From the NCBI RefSeq assembly GCF_020184175.1, contig NC_065531.1:31083213-31147212 (forward strand): a DNA stretch of 64,000 nt, in the 5' to 3' direction. The notes below the pieces were generated by a model, which worked only from the letters and a program-made list of their open reading frames with translations, was not told the DNA's origin and did not search any database. A program made the position numbers and the translations under genes. Shown piece by piece: positions 1 through 12,400 of the stretch. Numbering within the stretch: position 1 is the stretch's first letter; every line of letters begins with the position of its first letter. This DNA comes from Aphis gossypii. Taxonomy: Eukaryota; Arthropoda; Insecta; Hemiptera; Aphididae.

Positions 1-901
1 AGATATCAGCCAATATTCAGACATGGTGCTGAGATACAGTTAAATAAAATTAAGCACACAAACGACTTAGAACCTAAATCAATCAAAAGACATACATAAA
101 ATTAATGGTATGGAGTAAAAAAAATGGGCAGGGCCAATAATGAGACTACTGAATAAAATAATCCACAATTTACGTTAAAATATTAGATATATAAACATAA
201 ATCGGTGAAAATTTTGGACGAACCTCTAAGTATACTTACTCTTAAGTGGACTAAGAAATTTAATGTAAAAAATTTAATTAATTAAAATAGACACTTTCTG
301 GACTGGAACACGCCTTAACCGAAAGAGACCTTGTTAACAGTATGATCATTTGTTTTCGATAACATCTGAAGTGATATGAGACGGACACACCCAAAAGTTA
401 ATTTTTAAAAGTTAGATAATAATTTTTTCCAACAATTTTTTACAGTGAATGCAGTAAATATTGAGTGAAAATAAACTGACTCCTACATCGTTATTTAAAT
501 ACTATTCACATTAAAATGTTTGTAGTACGTTTAAAATGTATTTTATTTAAATATCTTTATAAACCAAAAAAGCTATAGAAAGTGAGAAATACAAAATTAT
601 AAAATCAATAAATGAATATTACCAACATTTCGAACTAAGTTTAAGAAAGGGAGTTTCTATTTTTTTTTTTTTTTTACAAGATGTCAACATGGTTGATTAC
701 ACGATTTTATTCATTATCATTTATTATCATTAATCATTTAATCAAATATCATAGATTACCTATTTAGTATTTTAGTATTTACCTTTAATTCAATCAATAT
801 TCAATAGTATTATATTGTTTTATAATTATTATCCTTTATTAAAATTTACCAATTTTAGTACTTTTGTAACTTATTAATAATCTGTTGATTTATTCATTAT
901 T
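1..901. other. AT-rich flank upstream of DOHH
   Basis: No coding region is supported here. The stretch is very AT-rich, with a T-run at about 660-676. The last 200 bases must hold the promoter and 5' UTR of the DOHH gene that starts at 902, but I see no clear core promoter motif. Confidence 0.5.
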
Positions 902-2065
902 ATGGACGCTGCTTCAGAAGAATCCATCAATCGTATAGGGGTGGTATTAGCTAACAAAAAGTTGCCAATGAAAGAACGCTTCAGAGCCCTATTTACACTA
1001 AAAAACTTGGGTGGAAATATAGCCATTGAAAATATAGCTAAGTGTTTCAACGATGATTCGTGTTTGTTAAAACATGAATTAGCATACTGTTTAGGACAAA
1101 TGAGAGACGAATATGCTATTCCTTATTTAATTGAAGTACTGAAAGATAACAAACAAGAGCCTATGGTTCGACACGAAGCAGGTATTACAATCAATTATTT
1201 AATAAAAAAAAAAAACTATTTATTTAATTTTATAAACATTGATTTATGAACTAATATTGTGACATTCTTGTTGATAAATATGTATTAGTTTGTATTTTTA
1301 ATAAGTACCTTAAGTCTATTTTTTTCTAAATCAATTAGTTTAAATCTGTTGTATTTATATTAAGCTGAAGCACTGGGAGCAATTGGTAAAGAAAATGTTA
1401 TACCAATTTTGGAAGAATATAAAAATGATCCTGTGGTAGAACTAGCTGAAACCTGTCAATTGGCTTTAGGACGACTATTACTACCTAAAAATGAAGCAAA
1501 CATTGAAAATATTTATGGATCTGTAGATCCAGCTCCTCCATCTAAAATAAAAAGCATAGAAGAACTCGAAAAAATTCTTACTAATGAAAATGAAAGCCTC
1601 TTTAATAGGTATAAAGCAATGTTTTCACTACGAGACATTGCATCACCTGAAAGTATCACTATTCTTTCTAAAGGTAATTAACTGTATATAAATTATTATA
1701 AATATATTACATTACAAAAAATATGAAAAATTAATATTTAATATTTTTATTTAGCGCTATCTTGTGGAAGTGCATTATTTAAACATGAAATAGCATTTGT
1801 TTTGGGACAATTACAATCGCCACTTAGTGTACCATATCTAAAAGAATCATTAATAGATGAAAATCAAAATGATATGGTACGACATGAATGTGCAGAAGCA
1901 TTAGGTGCAATTGCTACAGATGACTGCTATGATATATTAAAACAGTATATAAATGACCAGAAGGTAGTCGTCAAGGAAAGTTGTGAAGTTGCATTGGATA
2001 TGTGTGAATATGAAAACTGTCCTGATTTTCAATACGCAGATACACTTGAAAAAATTACCTTATAA
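902..2065 (+). CDS. DOHH: Deoxyhypusine hydroxylase (HEAT-repeat di-iron enzyme)
   Basis: This enzyme hydroxylates the deoxyhypusine side chain of translation factor eIF5A, the last step of hypusine formation, in the cytosol. Three exons, 902-1181, 1365-1673 and 1755-2065, join in phase to give 299 residues, the usual family length. The protein is a run of short HEAT-like repeats in two symmetric halves. Each half has two His-Glu iron-ligand pairs: KHELAYCLGQ and RHEAAEALGAIG in the first, KHEIAFVLGQ and RHECAEALGAI in the second. All four pairs are intact, so the gene looks functional. The second pair is split by intron 1, so it appears only after splicing. The ATG at 902 gives the expected N-terminus. 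An AATAAA at 2113-2118 is a likely poly(A) signal. The gene converges on TPP2. Confidence 0.95.
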
Positions 2066-3435
2066 ATTGGTATTTTATGTTATTTTAAAAAATGCTTACA
2101 TTTTGAAATTACAATAAATATTTAAAGTTAATATTTGTAATTTAATACACAGATACCTTAAATCTAACTAGTGGCACCGAGTCCTATATCCAAGTATTGA
2201 AATTGAAACACATGCTTTAAGTGGGTGGTAATTCTTGTAGGCTTAACTTTCCAAGATCTAAAGCAATACCATACAATCCAGAGTCAACAGTTTTGGCCTG
2301 TCCATCTAGCTATAAGAATATATTTGTAAATATATGTTATATAATGTATAATATATGTATATTATGTGAGTCATAAAACAAATTTAGATGGTGGGCGTCT
2401 ATATAAAAATTATAATTTCGCAACATAATTTAAGTGAACCTCAGCGCCACTGAATCTAACTCAAAATTTTTAAATTTAACTTGATAATATGAATATTGAT
2501 AATGAAATGAATAGTTTGTTGCCTTTGCAGCTAATACACATTTAATTTAATACAATGTAAAACATATTACCAATGGCATAGCCAACAGGTAGGTCCGAGC
2601 CTACCCACTTTTCTCCAAAACTAAATGTTTTATATCATATTAAATGTGTACTCTATACTCTATATAACTAATATTAGTAGGTATTATTAGTTTTAAAATT
2701 TAAAATAAATGCATATAATAAAAGTTTAATATACAATATTCTGTTACTTTTTAATTTAATAAAAATATTCATTGATAATCCTTACATCAAAGCATTGGGC
2801 CTATCCAAAAAAAAAGTGTCTAGCTACTCCACTACATATTACCATCTTATCAGTTACATAGTTTCTGCCAATTAGTATCTATATTTATATGTAATCTACA
2901 TGTATTATTTTCATCTTTTATTTTTATACAAAACTAAGCAGCCAGTTACATTTTCAAAATAACTTAGTATCATAATTATGATTACAAATGGCTAATTTTT
3001 ATTTGATCTATTTTAGTGATGTTTCATCAATTATAAATTAAAATAATTAATTTAAGAATTATCATGCCAACTCTAAAAGATTCAGATTCAAAAAAAAGAA
3101 AAAAATGCACCACAATTATCTTTCAAAAACCCTCACAATTCAATATTAATTATTAGTTTTTACATGAGTATGTTTTGTCTATGTTATGTATAAGCAAAGT
3201 AGAAAAAATAAATAGTATGCTGATATCCTCTTAAAGTAATCAACACTACTTACAAGAAAAAATAAACAATAAAATATAAGAATGATTGAATTTTATTAAA
3301 AATGAAAAATGTTAATTAGATTATTTTTGTGTTTTAATAACACAATATTGTGAATAATATACTTAGTAAACATTGTGTGTTCATACGGTATACTCTAGAA
3401 TGTAACCGTAATCAATTAAAATACATTAACTTATA
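2066..3435. other. Intergenic between convergent DOHH and TPP2
   Basis: No gene is supported. It holds the DOHH poly(A) signal, a hAT-like miniature element at 2169-2452, and on the minus strand a probable TPP2 poly(A) signal (TTTATT on the plus strand at 3292-3297). The rest is AT-rich with no structure I can name. Confidence 0.5.
2169..2452. mobile_element. hAT-like miniature element, 284 bp
   Basis: The ends are imperfect inverted repeats: TAGTGGCACCGAG at the left, and CTCAGCGCCACTG at the right. They are flanked by a perfect 8-bp direct repeat, AATCTAAC, at 2161-2168 and 2453-2460. An 8-bp duplication and a CAGTGGCG-type end are typical of the hAT superfamily. There is no coding capacity, so it is non-autonomous. 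Confidence 0.8.
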
Positions 3436-6400
3436 TTAAAATGGACGGAAAGTTTTTGGATAATGAACAATTAATGCATTGGAAATAGCTGTCGCTAAAT
3501 GTTTAGATTCGTCCTCAGCAAATTTAGCTTTAATAGTCCACAATAAACAACTTTCAACTTCTTTAGTATGTTTATCTTCCAACATCCTCAAAAGAACTTT
3601 CATCATGCGTCCATAATTTTGATGAACTGCTCCATGCCAAATATTAAAGTAGTTCAAACTCTGAAGTAAAATAAAAAATTAATAACAAATGAAAAACTAT
3701 AATTTTAAAATTCAACAAACTTTAGAATCAGAATCTGGAGAAATAAAACAGATAACTTGTAGCCAAACGTCATCAATTTCCTGTAAGTAACTTTCATCTT
3801 TTATTTTAGTGTTCATAAAGTTATAATAATACAATTGGCACATTGCAGCACCTTTGCGACTTAATGCTTCAATCAGATTATTTTTTAAACGGTCATTAGA
3901 TCTGAAATATATAAACAGTTGAGATTTGATTTTAAATATAAATTAATATATTACATTTTAAGTTTGGAAGCTTCAGGTCTTTGATCAGACTTAATTCCAT
4001 AAAAGGCAAGAAGATCATCTTGATCAATAATGGTAAGAACAGCATTGGCAGCAGAGATTATTTTTTTTATTTTTTCTACATCAATGTCTTTCATTGAAAA
4101 ATTAGGGAATTTTTTTTTATCTTCTGGTTCAATGCATTGTATCCATGATATATGAACTAAAGAGTTTTTATTTTCAGTTTCGTCGCATAAACTTTCATAC
4201 AAAACATTTGAATCCGCCCCATACTCTAACAAATCATAAAAAATAAATTAATGTATTATCTTTATTTTTTAATGCATACATATTGTGTATCATGTTAAAC
4301 AAGTTTATTAATTAATCATATCAAAATATACCTAATTTTGTTAACCAATTTAATTTGGTTTCACACATTGCTTCATTGAATTCCTCCAGCTTGGTCTTAT
4401 TTTCTTCAACTGGTTTTAATCCATTTTTTGTCTTTAATGTATCTGTAATGAAGTACTTGAATACGTAGTTATCCTAAACACAAGTTTATTTAATAAATAC
4501 ATTTTTACTTGATTATTTCAGTCATATCATATTATTAATATAAACCATACATTACTGATTAAATTTAAAATTTAAAAAAATATACACATTTACATGAAAA
4601 TTCTAGTCTAACTCGTAACAATTTATTTAACACATGAATTTATGTAACTGATTATAGTTAAGAAGAATCTTTTAAATTCACAATTATATAAATATCAAAT
4701 CAATTTAATAGATACTTACAACTTTCTTTCCATTGTCATCTTTAACATAATGTATACTTCCAGACAAACAGTGTCCAGCTATTAACTTCAATGAAATTAT
4801 TCTGAAAAAAAAAAGTATGTAATTTTAACTATTGTTTGATAATTATTGTATACATACTTATCATTAGAAAGTGATCCAATAAAGAGTCTACACAAATCAC
4901 TATCAGGAGCTATAACAAAAGTTGAACATTTTTTTCCAAAAATTGTGGCTTGATGATGACTACTATAGACATCTAAACTTATTGGATTTTGTAATTTTTG
5001 AACTACTTGTATAGGTAGGTCAATAATTTTTTCCAATATCTCTCGGCGTTCATGCCGTACATGCATTTTAATAGTGTAATCTCCTTTGTCTAGTTTATAC
5101 ACATGCTATAAAAATTACAATTAAGATTTTATATTAAATTTGATATAAATAAATAATTTTGTTTGTTTAAAAATGTATAGTAAAATGTCTTTACTCTATT
5201 AGCATAAGCATCACCGGCAGAGATGTACTGTTTATTGGAATCAAACAACATCCATAACTGTGATTCGTATTCAGACTCATACAAAAGTTCACCAAATAAT
5301 CCACAAGTTGCATATGCATCAGTGGATTTTGATAAGGAGAAAGCATAGGATAATATTAACTGATAGATAGGTCTATTGGGTGGAATAACATCACGAGAAG
5401 TTAAAGCAGTAATTTTTCCTTCATTTGGTCTAAAAAATTAAACATTAATTGATTAGTTATCAAAGTATTAAATGTAAAAAAATTACAGTTGTTCTATCAA
5501 ATGTTTCCACTTTTTAATAGTAATTAACTTAATTGTAATTGTAAATTATAATTTTGTTTGTTTCAAATAAAATATTGATTACATAGCTAGCATAGTAGTC
5601 GGTAAAAAATCTTTAGTCATTGAAGAAGTTCAAACAGAAAAGGATGCTAACCCGCATGTGTTGTCTTTGTCTTGTACACGCCTAACATAGTTAAAAACTG
5701 TTTTGCAAGGCACAACTTTACTTAATATTTAAATCAAAATTACCAAAATTATAAATCGCATTGGGAAGAACTTTACCTGTGTAGTAGTGTTTTAATTTGT
5801 TTGATAACATGAATACAATTTAAGTTATCGGTTTGAGAACTATAGTTTTTTTCATTTAATTATTAAAAATTATCTGTTATTAGTTATAACTATCAAAAAA
5901 ATTAAAACAACACAGGTAAAGTTCTTCCCAATGCGATTTATAATTTTGGTAATTTTGATATAAATATCTAGGGAGTAAAGTTGTGCTGCGCAAAACAGTT
6001 TTTAACTATGTTACGCGTGTATAAGAAAAATACGACATATTATGCGCCATGCGAGTATAGCGACCTCTTAACAATTTCAAAACTTTCTTTTTGAAATTAG
6101 GTATAGGTATATGTAATTGGCTTAAGTTCACTTTACCAACCCCCTCACGATTATCAAATTTTTTTTCAGACGACTTGTTTCTTTACGATTAAAACGATAG
6201 TGTACATTTTTTTTCCCGGAAACTATTATTTTAGAAGTTATAGCCTTCCAAAGTTTACGATTTTACGTTTATACGCATGCCCGCAACGTTACTTGACTGC
6301 CACGCGCCGCGCCTATAACAAATTTTAACTTTTTTGTTTTTACGTATTTTAACAAGTTTTGGGACATAGTCAATTTTGTCCGAGCGAGCGAGTGATCCCG

Positions 6401-9400
6401 CTCGGTGACTCGGTGCAACAAAAATGCAATTTTCTTAACCCTGTGACCCACTTGGGGAGGTGTTACATAGTAAATCGGGGGATAAATTATTATTGCACCA
6501 TCGTTTTAAACAAGTTAGATTACGTAAGTACAAAAAAATAACAAAAATGGTCCTCCGCGCGGTATTATAGTAGTGTTGCGCGCATAAACATAAACATAAA
6601 ATCGCAAACTTTGGGAGGCTATAACTTCTAAAATAATAGTTTCCGGGAAAAAAAATTACGTTTTAAGCATAAAAAATCAGGTCTTTTAAAAAAAAAATTG
6701 AAAAAATGAGAGGGTTGGTAAAGTGAATTTGTTCCTTTGTAATTATATTTTTACAGTAATCGGTAGAAAACCAAAAAAAAAAATTACACAGTAAAACTGA
6801 CCAAATTATTAGGTAGGTAGGTATTTTAAAGTTACACAAGTACCTAATTCATTTCAGCATTACCTATATAATATTTAAATTTAAATTTTTAGGTTTTATT
6901 GCCAATAACATGCACCTAACGCAGTCAGAATTATTACATTATTATAATAACATTAATAACAATTATTATGGGTCAAACATTCGATTTTTATTTTTTGATA
7001 ATTTTAATTATTTAACAGCTATAGAATTTTATCAGATAATTGTGATATTGATATATTATTACTGTTTATTTATACTTTTGAAATTTTAATTTAATATTTT
7101 ACTAAAATTGATAATAGAACCTCATTTGTCGTTTATTTTCCTTAATTGTTTTTATACTGCCAGACAGGTTCAATTATCAAAATTGATTTTTAAATACAAT
7201 CCTTATAATTATACTTTACAAAACTAAGAGTGTAGGTACTTTGTAAAAAAGAAGTTTCTTGGCAGCTTTGAGTACAGCAAATAATTTAACATTTTTATCA
7301 ATTAGTTAAAACCCCAATAATTATACCAATTATTACCACATAGGACACGAAAATACTATACCCAAGTAAAACAATCAAAAAATTTATAAACCTACTTCAG
7401 AACGGTAATAAGATGTTTCAATGAAACAGAGGGTAGAATTTCTTCATTCTTTATGCCAGACTTCAATACCACGGGGTGTAAACCCATTCCGTGATACATC
7501 GCTATGTTTTGCGTTTTAGGTATGACTCCATGAAATTGTAATTTGTATGATAGTTTTATACTTGAACAACTGGACCAATACTTTGCCAACACAAACTCTA
7601 TTACCACATTTTCCTATTAAAATAAAATTTTTAAATATTAACATATAATATTATATATAGGTATAGTGCTTTAAATAACCATAGCTTAGCTTTTGTGAAT
7701 ATAAAATTACTAATTTAGTAATTTTATCCAAGTTATAAATGTTAAAAGATAAAATACTAAATTATTAATTCAATTAAAGCAATAATGATTAATTTTAACC
7801 TGTCGTCGTATTGTTATCACGTCTTTTATACATAATATCAATTATATAGTAATTAGTAGTTTAAACTTAGGAAAATTCAGAGTATATTAAGACAGAAGGA
7901 CTATTCATTCAAGTATAGTTGCGTCTTGTCGATTTTTTTTCCAAATTACACTCAAGATTTTAGGGTACCTACATATTAATTGTAAAACAAGTTTTTACAT
8001 CAATGTATCCATACATACAAATATTCAGATTATACAATAATATTATGAATGGTAATGGTATATCAGTATTACAGTATTATTACTAATAGTAATATTTAGA
8101 TACATAATAGAATTAAACAAGATAGGATTAAAAATTAGATCATTAAGATAAATGTGTATTTTGAATTATGTAATCGTGTCTAAATAAAGTATAACAATGT
8201 TTTAGGTATTTACTTTTTAGTTTTTTAACATTTCTAATTGATCTCACTCATCAACCAAAATATTCTTAAATCTTCTTCATAAATTGTTAATGATATTCAT
8301 AGCTTTAGAGTTTTAATAATAATTAGTTTTTAGTCGGTCAAGATTTTTCGTTGAAAAGTTAGCTATAATTCTTTCACAATAATATATTTTATCAAAAATT
8401 ATTATGAAATAGGCATTAGGCAACAGTCACCACCCGAACTGATATAAATTCCACATACGATTTTCGGTATGATTAAAATGTAAGGAATTATTTATTTTCC
8501 AAATACAGATGTACTTTAGACTTTTAAAGGAAACTGGAAATTGATAATTCTGTTTAATAAAAGATAATAATCAGTTCTTCGAATATGTTGAAAAAATCAT
8601 TCTTGAATAAAATGTACTCAACAATATTCGAAGAATTTACCATGAAATTACTTTAAACATTTTATATAGTATATATCATTTTTAATTTACCTGAAATTTC
8701 TACTGATACGTAATAACTATAAAATATATTGTAGTAATAATTTATTTCTTTGAAAGGTATAATTAAAAATTTTAGTTTATTGCGTAATATTATGATACCT
8801 AGTTTTAATTTTGATTAAATTAAATTACAGTAGGTATTCAATAATATTTCACTCACAAATGCAGTTTTTTTATGAAAATAACATTTTCTTTTTTATATTT
8901 TAAGTTTTAATTCTATGAAATTAATGAATAATAAATTATAATACTATTACTATTAATATAATATGTATTATAATTTTTTTTTAATAAATAATTTCGAATG
9001 GGCCAGGTCCAATTACACAAGTATATTAAATATACAAAAAAATAAAAAATAATGATTCAATATTAATAAAGAATAAGTAAAAATATTAAGAAGAATTCAC
9101 ATAGTGATATTATAGTTATTGCCTAGAGTGTTATGACACATAATCAAAAATAAAACTACAAGTTTAATATAAATGAAAGTTTGGTGAAACAAAAATCAAT
9201 ATTTAATATTTTAATTCATTAGTAAATCGCATTGTTATGTTAGGTACTGATTACTGGGATAATTGTTAGAGCTGATTCCTAGGTGAAGCACTTTAAAAAC
9301 GAAAGGAAACGTAAACATTTTTGCTGTATTTTTTCCAATTTCAATTTATTCACAATAAATCTAATTTATTACAATTAGAATGGTGACAACTGACCATTAT

Positions 9401-12400
9401 TTATAATTGAGCCATATTCACAGATAGAATGTATCAGCGAAAATATAGAGAATTTAAAGCATATTTATCAGTGGTCAGCACAATTACGTATTATAAAACC
9501 TAGGATTTTTTTGGCTTTAATAACAATATTGTTAATATAACAATCAAACTTAAGTTTAAGATCAAACAAAATACCTAGATCCTTGACAGGACCCATAGTC
9601 CGTTGCAGGATTTCTCCATTGACATTTTAAATCAAATTTAATAACTGCTAGAGCTATACAAGTATAAATATTGGCTGTACAAATTATCTAACACCAAACA
9701 TTAAACTTTCGTAATTATTAATTATTATGCTTATTTTTGTACCTATTAATGAAGTTATGTACAAATGTAATTATAATATTTTAATTATGTTTCAAATTTT
9801 CAATACACAAGTGAGTAACATTTATTTACGCCCCTTCGTCCGTGCTATCGGTTCAATAATAATTAATGATTCTAAATCTAAATTATCCTAAGTTAATATT
9901 AAAATACGTATAATAATATATTAAATGTCATACAATGGCAATAAACATACCTCAACGGCAAAATGTGCTTGGAACTCATTTGATTTCATGTTAAACATCT
10001 TGCAATACTCCATGTGTTTGCACGATTTTTGAGGCAACAATTGAACGACATGCAGACAGAAATTAGCGTTAACGTCGGTGTCAAGATGTTTTATGTGAAG
10101 AGCTACAGAGATTGAAATACGTTTTTAATATGAATAAGCAATTGCAAACAATTTTAATATTATTATAATAAGATTATAATTTTACTCACTGGCCCATGAG
10201 ACATTTCTAGGCACTAATACGAAATTCCTTTTTATTAGGGAATTTGCGTTGAATTCGACGTTGTCATGAGACAAAGAACCGGAATGATCGGTTACCAATG
10301 GCCTAATAATAGTGACTTCAAATGTAAACACCGGGCCTTTTGTCGCGTTCTTTGTGTCATAAGCCCTTACGCTGTTCAAAACAAAATACAATAATACTAC
10401 ATAGGCATAATATTACTAAGTCTTAGCAAACCGCATTTATAAAGTGTGATGGTCAATTATTAACAAATTTTCCAGCTCTTTAAAAAACAAATATGTTAAT
10501 GACCCATAGCTTTTGTTTAATACAATATAAATATTTCCCACTGCTACCCTTGTGCATTTTTAAAGAACTATTTTTTTATAGCAACTAAGTATTATCTATT
10601 TCTCAATATTTTGGACTTAATTATTGGATATTTATAAAATTAGAAATCTGCTAATGTCTGTAAAAATATAAATAAAACTGTTAATAATACTAATAAAAAC
10701 TATAGAATAAACCTGCTAAAAAAAAAACAGTTAGGTACTACTGGAAATTATGGACAAATATCATACTTGCGGAATATCTGCCGAAGAAATAAATCCAGCG
10801 GAATAATCACGGCGTGTAAGCAGTTTTTTTTCCGTGCGGAAATTCCACTGTAATGGTTCAGTAGTATTTACAAATATATGAAAAATGTAAATATGTGAAT
10901 TTCGATATTGCGGATATTACGCTAGTGTGACACCAGCCATAAACATGGGTAACAACTAATAAGTAATAACATTGATTATAAATAGTTTTTATACTATAAT
11001 ATTGCAACTTTTTTTTCTCGTAAGGAACTTTTGTAAGCTAAATGGGGCAGTAAATATCAAATGCCCCAATTATTGTTTGTATCTGATGATTAGTAATAAA
11101 TAAATTTGTCAGTAACTTATAATGCAATTTCGCAACTTACGTAGTCGTATGCACTCCTGGATGCAATCCACTGGGATCAATTTTTATATTAAAGTTGCGT
11201 GACATATACATCAGTTCCAGATATTTGGGAACACTAACCCACGAGACGTCGCTCGTCAAGCACAAACTCATTTGGAAATTTATTTTTTTTTCAGCGTCTG
11301 TAAGGATTACCATAATATATTAAATAATGTAACTTGTGACTTTCGACAAATAACAATTTTGGTTTCTTACATAAGAACCATCTAGTAACCAGTCAATTTA
11401 ACAATTTTACCCATCACCTACGTGATATTTTTCAAGTACATAATATACCAAAATAATAAATAAAGGTAAAATTGCTAAAAAAATTTAAAAACATATTATT
11501 AACTTCTTTATTATAAACATTAGACGTACGTAACAAACTAATAAATAATATTAAACATATTATAATATTATTATGTTCATAAATCATAATAAAAATATCG
11601 ATCTATTCAACTATACGTGAAATAAATGTCTACCATCTAGAGTCGTAATATTATAATGTAATAATACCATTGATTTTTTCTATTCTATTATCAATAGTAA
11701 TACGAATACACATATGCGATACGTTATATATATAATATATTTATAACTAAAAAAAAATTACAATTTAAAATTTTAAGTTATTGAAGTATCAAAGAAGTAT
11801 TATCCAACAGATTAATTCGACTAGAACTAGAATCAACATGTTTTTTTTATTGGCCAACATAACATTTTTTAATTTAAACCATCTGTTGGAATTTTTGAAG
11901 ATAATAATTTAATTTGTGAATGTTGATGATTTAAAACTGGTATAGGTAACGGATAAGTTTACGCCGCAGAAGTATTTTGAAAACAGTTCCTGCGGCGTCG
12001 TCGGTTTAAACAGGAAAAAAAAGTAACGGATAAGACCTGTGTTTTTTTTATAACTATTTAGTGATTAAATTAAAATACATTTAATGTTACATTTTTTATT
12101 TATTTTACAGATATTTTGATGTGCACGTGAAAGTACACACGCGTATCCCGTTTCAACTTCTATGGTTTTGGCGCAGGGACTTAGCAGTTGTGTTTAATTC
12201 TAAGAAATTAATCTAATTGGGATATATTTTTTTCCGAAAATGGCAATTATTTTAATGAGTATGTTTATCTTAGATCATATACTAGTATATTATGGTCTAA
12301 GATGTTTACCGAGGAAAACCTGATAAAGAAAATTTCCAGCGTTTCTCATTCCTTGTACCAGAAACGGCAGAAACGTTGTCATAAAATTAATATTCCGAGT

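Noticed and set aside
6269..6541. Overlapping 60-residue ORFs on both strands
   Set aside because: They fall in the GC-richer core of a TIR element, have no domain, and arise from lower stop-codon frequency.
10740..10940. Possible TIR scrap (TACTACTGG / CCAGCCATAA motifs)
   Set aside because: Only one plausible transposon end is visible and no matching partner or duplication was found.
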